A DNA stretch of 62,803 nt from Bacteroidaceae bacterium (GCA_024401165.1 JAKSLN010000002.1:1-62803); one strand, 5' to 3'. Counted from the first letter of the stretch, positions 36,278 to 45,202 are shown. Notes: generated by a model from the sequence alone, not told the origin. Program-made: numbers and translations.

Positions 36278-38137
36278 CTATACTTGCCTTACTTCGTCAA
36301 CACCGGGAATCTCATAGATATGCTCCTTTGCCCTGATGAACTCGCTGACGGAATGAACGAAAAAGGTGATACGACAGTTGACAATGTCATCCACCGTCGT
36401 TGTCGTTAGTTGGTCAATGTTCAGGCCTAAGATATTTGTAATGTGATCAATAAGGTCAACCAGCAGATGATATCGGTCCACGGCCTCAATAGAGAGAGTT
36501 ATGGGGTACACCGTATTGCTATCCTCGGGAATATCTGCCGCAACCACATTGTCACCATATTTAGAGGCAAGGAGAATGGCATCAGGACAACTACGACGGT
36601 GTATCACGACGCAGTCCTTTTCGTCACGAATGCCAATGAGGTCGCCACCCGGCAAGGGTTGACAGATGGGGCATCGGCAGACGCTCGAACGCATCTGTTT
36701 GTCCAGCCATGCACCTACCTGCGACTTGGCGGCATAGGTATTGCAGAATTCCAACCAGTCGGGCCGCGGTTTAGCATCAGGTTCGATGAAGACCTCCACA
36801 CAGTCGCCAGGCTGCAAGCGCGTCTTGATGGACGATAGTTTGCCATTAATGCGAGCATAACGTGCATGCAAGGCCGCGTCATCATGCTGCTTGAAGGCAA
36901 AGTCGATGGCAGTACTTCCCTTGGGAAGAATGTAGCTCTGACCACTCGTCGAAAAGACGGTGACGTCATCGTAATAGAGCGATGAAGAAATCTTCTCCAA
37001 GAGCATATCTTCCTGCCCATGCTTGGCAATGTCACGCAACACACCGCGGAAACGCTTAATCCACTCACCAATGTTGTCGCCAATTTCGGCCATGCAACCA
37101 ACCTTGCTTGTCTCAACCATTCGGCGCGAACAAATCTGCACATCCTCCCAGATGCCACCCTGACTCAGGAGCATGACACGAAGGCAACGATAGGAATTCT
37201 CCTTAGCCTGGTCAATCAGATTCTGGAAAGAACCGGGACGCTCTTTGAAGTAATCGGTCAACGTCGAGTAGATTTTGACGCAAACAGACTTCTCTGACAT
37301 GGGTATGCGCGAACGAGTGTAGGTTACACGAACGTAATAGCGATTATCGACGTGACGGAAATCTACCTGCTGCTGGCACATTCGTCTGTACAGCGAATAG
37401 GGACGTCGGTAGTAGACTTCTGCCTTAGCTTCGATGCCTACATTATTTAATACGTATTCGATACGGTTGGTGAAAGCTTCCAGGCGAGAGGCATTCTCCT
37501 CGCGATCTGCCTCTATCCAACGCTCCAGGTCATCGTATTCCAAAGCACAACGATACTTGAAGGAGAGATTCTCCAAGTCGCTCTTCACATCGATCAGACC
37601 CAGGCGATTCGCCAACGGAGCATAGAACGAGTCCGTCTCTCCGGCTATCTTCATCTGCTTGTCGGGACGCATGCTCTGCAGCGTGCGCATATTGTGCAGA
37701 CGATCCGCAATCTTGACCATCAAGGCACGGATGTCATAGTGCAACGAGTTGAGCAGCTGACGATAGTTGTCCACCTGTTTGGTGGTGTCGTAATGCTCCT
37801 TCTTCTTCTTGGTCACCACGTCCAGGAGAAAGGCCACCTCGTCACCAAAACGCAGTCTGATATCCTCGAGCGTGTAATCCGTGTCCTCAACCACATCATG
37901 CACGAAAGCAGTGATGACGCAGTCGGCATCCAGCCGCATCTCCTCCGCAGCAATGAGTGCCACGGCAATAGGATGGACGATATAGGGTTCTCCACTCTTA
38001 CGGCGCTGGGGAGCATGAGCTAAGTTGGCAAGGTCGAAAGCATCGCGGATGCGCTGCATGTCCTTCTCGCTGCATCTAGACCGCATGGCCTCAAAGACAC
38101 GCTCAGCCCTTTCAAGAATGTCCGTTTGTTCTGTCAT
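36278..38137 (-). CDS. RelA/SpoT-family (p)ppGpp hydrolase with degenerate synthetase domain
   Basis: About 619 residues from the ATG at 38137; an upstream ATG (38158) would lie at the predicted transcription start. The HD hydrolase domain is intact: RKSGEPYIVHP, FVHDVVEDTDYT, KIADRLHNMRT. The synthetase region is degraded: where active enzymes have GRFKDYI, YQSLHT and EVQIRT it has GSFQNLI, YRCLRV and DVQICS. A TGS domain (SYILPKGSTAIDFAFKQHDD), a zinc-finger-like segment and a C-terminal ACT domain follow. It should degrade the alarmone (p)ppGpp but probably not make it. Its 3' neighbour, 20 bp away, is the GH31/PA14 gene. Confidence 0.88.
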   Translation of the reverse strand: MTEQTDILERAERVFEAMRSRCSEKDMQRIRDAFDLANLAHAPQRRKSGEPYIVHPIAVALIAAEEMRLDADCVITAFVHDVVEDTDYTLEDIRLRFGDEVAFLLDVVTKKKKEHYDTTKQVDNYRQLLNSLHYDIRALMVKIADRLHNMRTLQSMRPDKQMKIAGETDSFYAPLANRLGLIDVKSDLENLSFKYRCALEYDDLERWIEADREENASRLEAFTNRIEYVLNNVGIEAKAEVYYRRPYSLYRRMCQQQVDFRHVDNRYYVRVTYTRSRIPMSEKSVCVKIYSTLTDYFKERPGSFQNLIDQAKENSYRCLRVMLLSQGGIWEDVQICSRRMVETSKVGCMAEIGDNIGEWIKRFRGVLRDIAKHGQEDMLLEKISSSLYYDDVTVFSTSGQSYILPKGSTAIDFAFKQHDDAALHARYARINGKLSSIKTRLQPGDCVEVFIEPDAKPRPDWLEFCNTYAAKSQVGAWLDKQMRSSVCRCPICQPLPGGDLIGIRDEKDCVVIHRRSCPDAILLASKYGDNVVAADIPEDSNTVYPITLSIEAVDRYHLLVDLIDHITNILGLNIDQLTTTTVDDIVNCRITFFVHSVSEFIRAKEHIYEIPGVDEVRQV

Positions 38138-38163
38138 ACGCGTTATTTTTCTGAACATCTACG

Positions 38164-38171
38164 CAAAATTA
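38164..38171 (-). promoter_or_regulatory. -7 box of the spoT-like gene
   Basis: TAATTTTG on the minus strand. Its predicted start point is only a few bases from ATG 38158, which favours ATG 38137 as the true start. Confidence 0.55.
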
Positions 38172-38214
38172 ATAAAAATTAATGAAATGATAGGTCTATT
38201 TCATGTTTTTTTTC

Positions 38215-38222
38215 TATCTTTG
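38215..38222 (+). promoter_or_regulatory. -7 box of the clamp-motif protein gene
   Basis: TATCTTTG, about 50 bp before the ATG at 38273 and divergent from the spoT-like promoter. Confidence 0.6.
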
Positions 38223-38272
38223 CCCACAAATACAATTTATGTGCCATAAATAACACGCAATACACTCATATC

Positions 38273-38821
38273 ATGTCAAACTACAAGCAAAAGATATTCC
38301 ATCTCGAGATTGAGGGCGAGCACTACTACTTCGGTTCGCCAAAGGCAATGTTCGACAACATGGGCGAGGAACGCCTCCACATGAAATATGCCTCCTTCCA
38401 CAGCAATATATCTTTGAAGGTTGGAGATGTCTACGTCAATCGTCGCAACGGATGGATCGTTCGCGTTGGCGAATTAGGGCAAGCCAAGACCAACCGCGGC
38501 AACCGTTGGCACGACATCATCGAAGGCGGAATTGCCAGTGCGCTGGCTGCCCGTGGCATCAGCGAGGTCGAGCCTGTACAGACAGAACCCATTGCTAACG
38601 AAGTTGCAGAAAAGGCAGAGCAGCCTATCGTAGAAACAGCAGCAGAACAACCTGTTGTTGAGACTATTGTAGGGTCAGTCAGCGAACCCGTTGCCGAACC
38701 TGCACCAGTTGCAGCACCCGAACCTGCAGAGCAGACGCCCGCCGAGGAACCAGTCCGCCGTCCTGCACCTCGCTCAAAGAAGAAGAACAACGACATTCCC
38801 GAGCAACTTACGCTCTTCTAA
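38273..38821 (+). CDS. Uncharacterised protein with C-terminal sliding-clamp-binding motif
   Basis: A 182-residue cytoplasmic protein. Residues 1-100 form a compact, probably conserved domain (HLEIEGEHYYFGSPKAMFDN, VGDVYVNRRNGWIVRVGELG) that I cannot assign. Residues about 100-160 are a disordered linker rich in Glu, Pro, Ala and Val. A basic patch (RRPAPRSKKKNN) then leads to the last residues, IPEQLTLF. QLxLF at a disordered end is the classical motif that docks proteins on the beta sliding clamp (DnaN). The layout suggests a factor recruited to replication or repair sites, possibly DNA-binding through the basic patch. This is inference from the motif; no enzymatic residues are seen. Confidence 0.7.
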   Translation: MSNYKQKIFHLEIEGEHYYFGSPKAMFDNMGEERLHMKYASFHSNISLKVGDVYVNRRNGWIVRVGELGQAKTNRGNRWHDIIEGGIASALAARGISEVEPVQTEPIANEVAEKAEQPIVETAAEQPVVETIVGSVSEPVAEPAPVAAPEPAEQTPAEEPVRRPAPRSKKKNNDIPEQLTLF

Positions 38822-38865
38822 CTTTCAGGCACTCCCTTTCGCCAAAGAGCAAAGGCATATAATGC

Positions 38866-38898
38866 AAATCGTGTGAAGCTTTTTCACACGATTTTGTA
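38866..38898 (+). terminator. Terminator after the clamp-motif gene
   Basis: A 12-bp perfect stem (38866-38877 with 38883-38894) with a GCTTT loop and a T-rich tail lies between two convergent genes. Confidence 0.75.
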
Positions 38899-38949
38899 TA
38901 TTTTCCCTGGGGAAACATTAACAGCAAAATGGGAGGAGTAGGACGCGAA

Positions 38950-39417
38950 CTACTTTTCTTCCTTGAAGATGGCGTTGCCTTGATTGTCAAGGTAGATCAA
39001 GGCTGAATCATATCCCTGAGGAGAATAATAGAGTATGATGCCAGAAGGGTGCTGGTAGAGTGAGCCCTGAGGCGTTTCGACAGGCTCGCCATAGTGGGCA
39101 GCGAGAGAATCCTGCCAGGCCACTTCGTTGATATGCTTGGGGGTAACGAGAACGCGATAGACGGAGCGAGACTTACGAGTGTAGTTTGCCTGCACCAACG
39201 TAGTATGACCAAAGACGGTACCCTCATAGATGTTATAGTTTTCGCGTGGAACACGTTTCTTGAGACGGAAACGAGGTTGCATACGCTGGGTAAAATCATC
39301 TATTTCTCCTTCGATGGATATACCCAGGAAGTCAAGGTGCTTGGTGGGTTCTGCCTCCTGTGCCTGAGAGACAATGGAAAGGAAGGCTAAAAGGACTGCG
39401 CAAATAGTCTTTTTCAT
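38950..39417 (-). CDS. Small secreted protein of unknown function
   Basis: About 155 residues from the ATG at 39417 (MKKTICAVLLAFLSIVSQAQ, a clear signal peptide). The longer frame upstream would bury this signal and overlap the promoter. The mature part begins HLDFLGISIEGEIDDFTQRM and has mixed alpha/beta character with no known motif; similar short periplasmic proteins of unknown role are common in Prevotella, in my recollection. It is divergent from tcdA and monocistronic. Confidence 0.65.
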   Translation of the reverse strand: MKKTICAVLLAFLSIVSQAQEAEPTKHLDFLGISIEGEIDDFTQRMQPRFRLKKRVPRENYNIYEGTVFGHTTLVQANYTRKSRSVYRVLVTPKHINEVAWQDSLAAHYGEPVETPQGSLYQHPSGIILYYSPQGYDSALIYLDNQGNAIFKEEK

Positions 39418-39453
39418 ATGTCTGTGGTTTATCATTCTATGCGTTACGTGGGG

Positions 39454-39461
39454 CAAAGTTA
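39454..39461 (-). promoter_or_regulatory. -7 box of the small secreted protein gene
   Basis: TAACTTTG on the minus strand, 37 bp before the chosen ATG (39417). Confidence 0.65.
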
Positions 39462-39505
39462 TAAAGAATTTACGAAAAAGCGCATCATAATTCGGCAAAA
39501 AAGTG

Positions 39506-39513
39506 TAACTTTG
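39506..39513 (+). promoter_or_regulatory. -7 box of the tcdA gene
   Basis: TAACTTTG, 46 bp before the ATG at 39560, divergent from the previous promoter. Confidence 0.65.
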
Positions 39514-39559
39514 CCATCATTAGGGACCAAATGGTTCTATTTTGCATTAAAAAGGAACG

Positions 39560-40300
39560 ATGAACAAGGGAATTCTGGACAGATCGGAGCGGCTGCTGGG
39601 AAGCGAAGGCATGAAGAGACTCGGAGAGAAACGTGTCATCCTGTTTGGCGTGGGCGGTGTTGGTTCGTGGTGTGCCGAGTGCTTGATACGCAGCGGAATA
39701 CGCCATCTCACCATTGTAGACAACGACCTAGTATGCGCCACAAACTGTAACCGCCAGCTCATGGCAACCAGCCACACCATCGGGAAGGTAAAGGTAGACG
39801 CCATGAAGCATCGCCTGCTGGACATCAACCCTGAGGCTGACATCACGGCACTGAACGCCACCTACTCGGAAGAGACACGAAGCGACTTTGCCCTGGAGAC
39901 CTACGACTACATCATCGATGCCATCGATTCGCTGAAAGACAAGGCCGATCTGATACTATATGCATCCCAACTCTCACACGACAATCGTAACGTACACTTC
40001 TTCAGTTCGATGGGAGCTGCTCTTCGCATCGACCCGACACAAGTTCGCGTGGCCGAATTCTGGAAGATCAAGGGAGATGCGCTGGCACGTGCCTTACGCA
40101 ACACCTACAAGCGAAAGAAGGTCTTCCCTGCCAGCAAGGTAAAGTGCGTCTACAGCGAGGAGGCTCCCCTACCCAATCTGGGCGAAACGAACGAAACCAG
40201 CAGTTACAAAGCACAGATCAATGGCTCGATGTGCCCTGTGACTGGCATCTTCGGCATGACGCTGGCCGGACTGGTAATAAAGGATGCATACGCAGACTAA
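39560..40300 (+). CDS. tcdA: tRNA threonylcarbamoyladenosine dehydratase TcdA
   Basis: A 246-residue E1-like (ThiF/MoeB family) enzyme. The nucleotide-binding motif VILFGVGGVGSWCAECLIRSG and the following DNDLVCATNCNRQ are typical. The middle has IIDAIDSLKDKADLI, and the C-terminus SMCPVTGIFGMTLAGLVI matches TcdA (CsdL). The enzyme uses ATP to cyclise t6A to ct6A at position 37 of ANN-decoding tRNAs. Length is close to E. coli TcdA. It is convergent with the Nudix gene, with a 9-bp gap. Confidence 0.92.
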   Translation: MNKGILDRSERLLGSEGMKRLGEKRVILFGVGGVGSWCAECLIRSGIRHLTIVDNDLVCATNCNRQLMATSHTIGKVKVDAMKHRLLDINPEADITALNATYSEETRSDFALETYDYIIDAIDSLKDKADLILYASQLSHDNRNVHFFSSMGAALRIDPTQVRVAEFWKIKGDALARALRNTYKRKKVFPASKVKCVYSEEAPLPNLGETNETSSYKAQINGSMCPVTGIFGMTLAGLVIKDAYAD

Positions 40301-40309
40301 GCCCCGTCG

Positions 40310-40828
40310 CTATTCCTGACCAAGAAACAGCTTTGCATATTCACTCTCAAAGTTGGGAGTGAGGATGCCCTTACCCATCGCATCGGCCAGTTCCTGGGCA
40401 GACCAGAAACGTCCGCCATCTGTCTCGGCACTGGGTGTGATGGGATCGTCATACGTCAAGCGGAACGGATAGACGAGTTCACGCTCACGTTCACTCTCGA
40501 AGACGTAGGGCGCCAGGGCCTCCGCCGTCTCGAAGACGATGCCTAACTCCTCGCTAACCTCACGGTGCAGAGCCTGATCTACATTCTCCCCCAAATCGAT
40601 GTGTCCTCCCACGGCCGTGTCCCACCGACCGGGTTGGATGTCCTTCCACTCCGGACGCTTCTGCAGATAGATGTCTCCTGCCGAGTTGAAGACATGCAAG
40701 TGAACCACGGGATGCAGCTTCTTGCTGCCATTATGACATTCGGCACGGGTAGCAGCATCGATGATGTTGCCATCTTCATCTACGATGGGGAACATTTCTG
40801 CTCCATTGTCCTGCGAAGTTGCAATCAT
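40310..40828 (-). CDS. Nudix hydrolase (isopentenyl-diphosphate isomerase-like subgroup)
   Basis: A 172-residue cytoplasmic protein with a complete Nudix box, GHIDLGENVDQALHREVSEELGI (40-bp region near 40560-40620), which binds the divalent metal that cleaves X-linked diphosphates. Upstream strands HLHVFNSAGDIYLQKR and GRWDTAVGG resemble the IDI/YfcD group. The actual substrate cannot be told from sequence. Met 12 is an alternative start. Confidence 0.88.
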   Translation of the reverse strand: MIATSQDNGAEMFPIVDEDGNIIDAATRAECHNGSKKLHPVVHLHVFNSAGDIYLQKRPEWKDIQPGRWDTAVGGHIDLGENVDQALHREVSEELGIVFETAEALAPYVFESERERELVYPFRLTYDDPITPSAETDGGRFWSAQELADAMGKGILTPNFESEYAKLFLGQE

Positions 40829-40865
40829 TGCTTGAACGGTATTTGTGAGACCTTGATTTTCCGTG

Positions 40866-40873
40866 CAAAGATA
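40866..40873 (-). promoter_or_regulatory. -7 box of the Nudix gene
   Basis: TATCTTTG on the minus strand, 38 bp before the start codon. Confidence 0.65.
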
Positions 40874-40956
40874 CGAAAAACAATTGAAACTTCACCTTAT
40901 TTATATTAAATAGAGAGAAAAAGACGACAGAGTCGACGAGTATCCGCAACTTTTTG

Positions 40957-40964
40957 TAACTTTG
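40957..40964 (+). promoter_or_regulatory. -7 box of the cysteine desulfidase-like gene
   Basis: TAACTTTG, 44 bp before the ATG at 41008. Confidence 0.65.
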
Positions 40965-41007
40965 TAGCGAATTCAAAAACTGAATGCCATAAAAACAACA
41001 TCCAGAA

Positions 41008-42306
41008 ATGACAAAGGAAGACATCATTGCACTCATCAAACGTGAGGTTGTACCCGCCATGGGGTGCACCGAGCCTATGGCCGTCAGTCTATGCGTGGCC
41101 TATGCCACCGAGGACCTGGGTTGCGAACCCGAGGACATACAAGTGTTCCTAAGCGCAAACATACTGAAGAACGCCATGGGCGTGGGCATCCCCGGAACGG
41201 GCATGGTAGGCCTCCCAATAGCTATCGCCCTCGGTGCCCTGGCCGGCAAGAGCAAATACCAGCTCGAGGTCCTCCGCGACGTAACTCCCGAGGACGTTCG
41301 CCGCGGACAGGCTTTCATCGCGAAGGGTTGCATCCACATCCAGCTCAAGCAGGATATCGTTGCCGTCATGGGCTACGACGAGAAGCTCTACATCGAGGTC
41401 ATCTGCAAGGCTGGCAACCGCACCGCCACAGCCATTATAGCCCGCGAGCACACCCATCGCATCGACCCCAGCACCCTCGCTGCATCCGGAAGCGCAGCTT
41501 CGTCTGCCTGCGACGCGAATCGTCTCGACGGGCAGGCAGAAGCAGCCCTAACCCTCCGCGACGTCTACCGCTTCGCAACCGAAACTCCTCTCGAGGACCT
41601 GGAATTCATCAACGAGGCACGCCGCCTCAACGAGGCAGCAGCCGAAGAGGCACTCAAGGGCAACTACGGGCACTGTCTGGGCAAGACGCTCTCTCGTCCG
41701 CTGGGACGTGGCATCATGGGAGAAAGCATGTTCAGCCACATCCTCTCCAAGACAAGTGCGGCCTGCGATGCCCGTATGGCGGGCGCCAAAATACCAGTCA
41801 TGAGTAACTCCGGCAGTGGCAATCAGGGCATTGCTGCCACTCTGCCCGTCGTCGTCTTTGCGGAGGAAAACCACAATACCGAGGAGGAACTCACACGTGC
41901 GCTTACACTCAGCCACCTTACAGCCATCTACATCAAGCTAAGCCTCGGTCGCCTCAGCGCACTCTGCGGTTGTGTTGTTGCTTCCACGGGAAGCAGCTGC
42001 GGCATTACCTATCTCATGGGCGGCAACTACGAGCAGGTGGCATACAGTGTCAAGAATATGATTGCCAACCTCGCCGGCATGGTTTGTGACGGCGCCAAGC
42101 CCAGTTGTGCGCTCAAGGTAAGCAGCGGAGTAGCAACAGCCGTCCTTTCGGCCATGCTTGCCGTTCAGAACACCCACGTTTCCAGCGTGGAAGGACTCAT
42201 CGAAGACGATGTAGACCGTTGCATCCACAACCTTACTCGCCTCGGCTCCGACGGCATGAACGAGACCGACAAGATGGTTCTCGACATCATGACACACAAG
42301 CAGTAA
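41008..42306 (+). CDS. cyuA: L-cysteine desulfidase / serine dehydratase-alpha-like protein (CyuA/YhaM family)
   Basis: A 432-residue cytoplasmic protein of the UPF0597 family. It starts MTKEDIIALIKREVVPAMGC, with the conserved MGCTEP motif whose Cys is an iron-sulfur ligand. Glycine-rich blocks follow: GVGIPGTGMVGLPIAIALG, SNSGSGNQGI and VCDGAKPSCALKVSSG, the last with further cluster-ligand Cys. Family members convert L-cysteine to pyruvate, ammonia and sulfide using a [4Fe-4S] cluster. Related iron-sulfur serine dehydratases share the fold, so serine is possible. The GH3 gene follows by 75 bp without an obvious promoter. Confidence 0.88.
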   Translation: MTKEDIIALIKREVVPAMGCTEPMAVSLCVAYATEDLGCEPEDIQVFLSANILKNAMGVGIPGTGMVGLPIAIALGALAGKSKYQLEVLRDVTPEDVRRGQAFIAKGCIHIQLKQDIVAVMGYDEKLYIEVICKAGNRTATAIIAREHTHRIDPSTLAASGSAASSACDANRLDGQAEAALTLRDVYRFATETPLEDLEFINEARRLNEAAAEEALKGNYGHCLGKTLSRPLGRGIMGESMFSHILSKTSAACDARMAGAKIPVMSNSGSGNQGIAATLPVVVFAEENHNTEEELTRALTLSHLTAIYIKLSLGRLSALCGCVVASTGSSCGITYLMGGNYEQVAYSVKNMIANLAGMVCDGAKPSCALKVSSGVATAVLSAMLAVQNTHVSSVEGLIEDDVDRCIHNLTRLGSDGMNETDKMVLDIMTHKQ

Positions 42307-42381
42307 GGATTTACTCCCTGCGATTCTTTCACAAAGCCTCCTCGCCTCTCCACAATCTGTCAAACCTAAACAAAAAAGATA

Positions 42382-44994
42382 ATGAAAAAAGCACTATTGT
42401 ACTTTGTGGCATCCTGCTTCGCCCTGAGCGGACTGCATGCCCAGCAACTACCCTATCAGAACACCAACCTCTCGGCTCACGAACGCGCCGTAGATCTTTG
42501 CAGCCGACTCACGCTCGAGGAGAAATCCCTGTTAATGCTCGACGACTCTCCCGCCATTCCACGCCTCGGCATCAAGCACTGGCAGTGGTGGAGCGAGGCC
42601 TTGCATGGCTACGCCAACATGGGCAACGTGACCAACTTCCCCGAACCCATCGGCATGGCAGCCTCGTTCAACGACAAACTGGTACAGCAGTGCTTCGACG
42701 CTGTCAGCACCGAGGCGCGTGCCAAGTGGAACGTGCTGCAGAAAAACGGTGACGACGTTACTCGTTTTCATGCGCTCAGCGTATGGACACCCAACGTCAA
42801 CATCTTCCGTGACCCACGCTGGGGCCGTGGACAGGAGACATACGGCGAGGACCCCTTCCTCACAGGTTTGATGGGCAATGCCGTGGTGCGCGGTCTGCAA
42901 GGTCCCGAGGACAGCAAGTACCGCAAGTTGTGGGCATGTGCCAAGCACTATGCCGTACATAGCGGACCGGAATGGAGCCGTCACACCGCCGACATCAACA
43001 ACATCTCGCTCCGCGATCTCTACGAGACCTATCTGCCCGCCTTCAAGACGCTGGTGGAGGACGGAAAAGTGCGCGAGGTCATGTGTGCCTATCAGCGCTA
43101 CGACAACGAGCCATGCTGTTCGAGCACCCGCCTGTTACAGAACATCTTGCGCGAGGAGTGGGGATTCAAGTATCTGGTAGTCAGCGACTGTAGTGCCGTA
43201 TCAGATATCCACCAGACCCACAAGGTGGCCAGCGACGCCGTACACTCTGCTGCTCGTGCAGCATTGGCTGGAACTGACGTAGAATGCGGTTACGACTATG
43301 CCTATAAGAGCATCCCAGACGCCGTGAAGCGCGGTCTGATTAGCGAGGAAGAGGTTAACAAGCACATCATCCGCCTGCTCGAAGGTCGCTTCGACCTGGG
43401 TGAGATGGACGATCCCTCACTCGTTGAATGGAGCAGCATTCCGGCCTCGGTATGCGAGAGCAAGGAGCACCTCAACCTGGCCCTCGAGATGGCACGCCAG
43501 ACCCAGGTGCTGCTGCAGAACCGAAACAACGCCTTGCCCCTAAAGAAGGGTGAGAAGGTGGCGGTCATCGGTCCTAACGCTGCCAACCAGACCATGATGT
43601 GGGGTAACTACAACGGTACGCCTACCACAACCTTCACCGTGCTCGATGGCATCCGTCGCTACAATAGCAAAGTGAAGTACATGCAGGGATGCGATCTGAC
43701 GGACGAGAACATCGTGACCGACTTCTTCGACCAATGTTCTTTCGAGGGCAAAAAGGGATTTAAGGGCACCTTCTGGAACAACACCAAGCGTGAAGGAACA
43801 CCCGTTACCACAGCCTATTATACCCGCCCGTTCAGCAAAACGACAGCAGGAAACTACCAGTTTGCCACAGGCGTCAACCTGACTGGCTTCAGTGCACAGT
43901 ACGAGACCGTATTCCGCCCCAAGGAGTCGGGAGAGGTGGTCATCAATGTGGAGTCAGTTAGCCGTTTCGACGTCGTAGTAGACGGAAAAACGCTGACGCA
44001 GCACGCTACCTGGCGTGTCACTCCCACCCGTAACGTCATCCAGGTTGAAGCAGGCAAGGAATACAACATCGCCATCCACTTCAGCCACATGCCTACCTAT
44101 GCCGCCAGCATCAAGGTCAACATCGGCCGTGAGTCGCACATCGACTACCAGGCACTCATCGACCAGTTGAAGGGCATCGACAAGGTAATCTTTGTAGGCG
44201 GCATCGCACCCAGTCTTGAAGGCGAGGAGATGCCCGTACAAATTGATGGTTTCAAGGGAGGTGACCGTACGCACATCGAGTTGCCTATCGTTCAGCGCAA
44301 CTTCCTGAAAGCCTTAAAGGAAGCCGGCAAGCAAGTAGTATTCGTATGCTGCTCAGGATCTGCCATTGCATTGGCACCCGAAAGCCAATACTGCGATGCC
44401 ATCCTGCAGTCATGGTATGCTGGCCAAGAGGGCGGAAAGGCTATTGCGGAGGTTCTCTACGGACAGTACAATCCTAGTGGTAAGCTGCCCATCACGTTCT
44501 ATCGCGACAGCGAGCAGATCGGCGACTTCGAGGACTACAACATGGAGGGTCGCACCTACCGTTACATGCGCAACGACAAGCCTCTCTTCCCCTTCGGACA
44601 CGGACTCAGCTACACAACCTTCGAGATTGGCAAGGCACAACTCAGCCAGACATCCATCGACATCACACGTCCCAACGATGAGACCATCCAACTGACCATC
44701 CCCGTGACCAACACAGGCAAGATGGACGGAACGGAGATTGTGCAGCTCTACATCCGCAATCCGCAAGATCCCAACGGTCCCATCAAGCAGTTGCGTGGCT
44801 TCCAGCGCGTTGACGTGCAGGCTGGACGTACCTCCAACGCCACCTTGTCGCTCAATGCCAAGAGTTTCGAGTGGTTCGACGAGCAGACCGGCACCATACA
44901 CACCAAGGCTGGACAGTACGAACTTCTCTATGGCAACTCATCGGCTCCGGAGGCTTTGCAAAGTGTCGCGGTGAACATCATCGACCGCCGCTAG
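42382..44994 (+). CDS. GH3 beta-xylosidase with PA14 insertion
   Basis: An 870-residue secreted enzyme (signal peptide ending GLHAQQ). The N-terminal barrel contains WTPNVNIFRDPRWGRGQETY and the KHY motif (188-190), and the nucleophile is Asp 269 in VVSDCSAV. A PA14-type beta-barrel (about 450-590, FKGTFWNN to KVNIGRES) is inserted in the second domain, and an Fn3-like domain closes the protein (about 760-870, VTNTGKMDGTEIVQLYI). This architecture is typical of Bacteroidetes GH3 beta-xylosidases that release xylose from xylo-oligosaccharides, the last step after GH10. It lies outside the main xylan operon, downstream of cyuA. A palindromic element and a terminator follow. Confidence 0.9.
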   Translation: MKKALLYFVASCFALSGLHAQQLPYQNTNLSAHERAVDLCSRLTLEEKSLLMLDDSPAIPRLGIKHWQWWSEALHGYANMGNVTNFPEPIGMAASFNDKLVQQCFDAVSTEARAKWNVLQKNGDDVTRFHALSVWTPNVNIFRDPRWGRGQETYGEDPFLTGLMGNAVVRGLQGPEDSKYRKLWACAKHYAVHSGPEWSRHTADINNISLRDLYETYLPAFKTLVEDGKVREVMCAYQRYDNEPCCSSTRLLQNILREEWGFKYLVVSDCSAVSDIHQTHKVASDAVHSAARAALAGTDVECGYDYAYKSIPDAVKRGLISEEEVNKHIIRLLEGRFDLGEMDDPSLVEWSSIPASVCESKEHLNLALEMARQTQVLLQNRNNALPLKKGEKVAVIGPNAANQTMMWGNYNGTPTTTFTVLDGIRRYNSKVKYMQGCDLTDENIVTDFFDQCSFEGKKGFKGTFWNNTKREGTPVTTAYYTRPFSKTTAGNYQFATGVNLTGFSAQYETVFRPKESGEVVINVESVSRFDVVVDGKTLTQHATWRVTPTRNVIQVEAGKEYNIAIHFSHMPTYAASIKVNIGRESHIDYQALIDQLKGIDKVIFVGGIAPSLEGEEMPVQIDGFKGGDRTHIELPIVQRNFLKALKEAGKQVVFVCCSGSAIALAPESQYCDAILQSWYAGQEGGKAIAEVLYGQYNPSGKLPITFYRDSEQIGDFEDYNMEGRTYRYMRNDKPLFPFGHGLSYTTFEIGKAQLSQTSIDITRPNDETIQLTIPVTNTGKMDGTEIVQLYIRNPQDPNGPIKQLRGFQRVDVQAGRTSNATLSLNAKSFEWFDEQTGTIHTKAGQYELLYGNSSAPEALQSVAVNIIDRR

Positions 44995-45029
44995 GCGTTT
45001 AAAGAAGAACCCGAGCATCATTTTTTAAG

Positions 45030-45140
45030 TCCCGATCGGACAGTAAAAAAGTGGCGCTGCGGAAAGCGACCGGCTGCCCCGGGGCAGCCGGTCGCTTTCC
45101 GCAGCGCAATTTTTGAATTTCCGCAGCGCTATTTTCAGAA
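45030..45140 (-). repeat. Dispersed palindromic intergenic element, copy B, with perfect 54-bp palindrome
   Basis: The core at 45054-45107 is a perfect 27+27 palindrome centred on CCCCGGGG, containing ACCGGCTG and CGCTGCGG blocks. A further CCGCAGCGC (45122-45130 area) and TCCCGATCGGAC (45030-45041) flank it. Read on the minus strand, the order of parts matches copy A at 10736-10854. It lies between the GH3 stop and the bidirectional terminator. Confidence 0.8.
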
Positions 45141-45154
45141 AGGCGTACGGCAAA

Positions 45155-45185
45155 TAAAAAAAGACCCTTGCGGGTCTCTTTTTTT
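45155..45185. terminator. Bidirectional terminator between GH3 and folE
   Basis: The stem AGACCC/GGGTCT with loop TTGC (45162-45177) has A-runs on the left and T-runs on the right, so it can serve both convergent genes. Confidence 0.85.
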
Positions 45186-45202
45186 CTCTACCCTAACTTG
45201 CT

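Noticed and set aside
41064-41807. Alternative frame of 247 codons, rich in Arg, His and Pro
   Set aside because: It overlaps cyuA in another frame; the composition is that of a shifted GC-rich gene.
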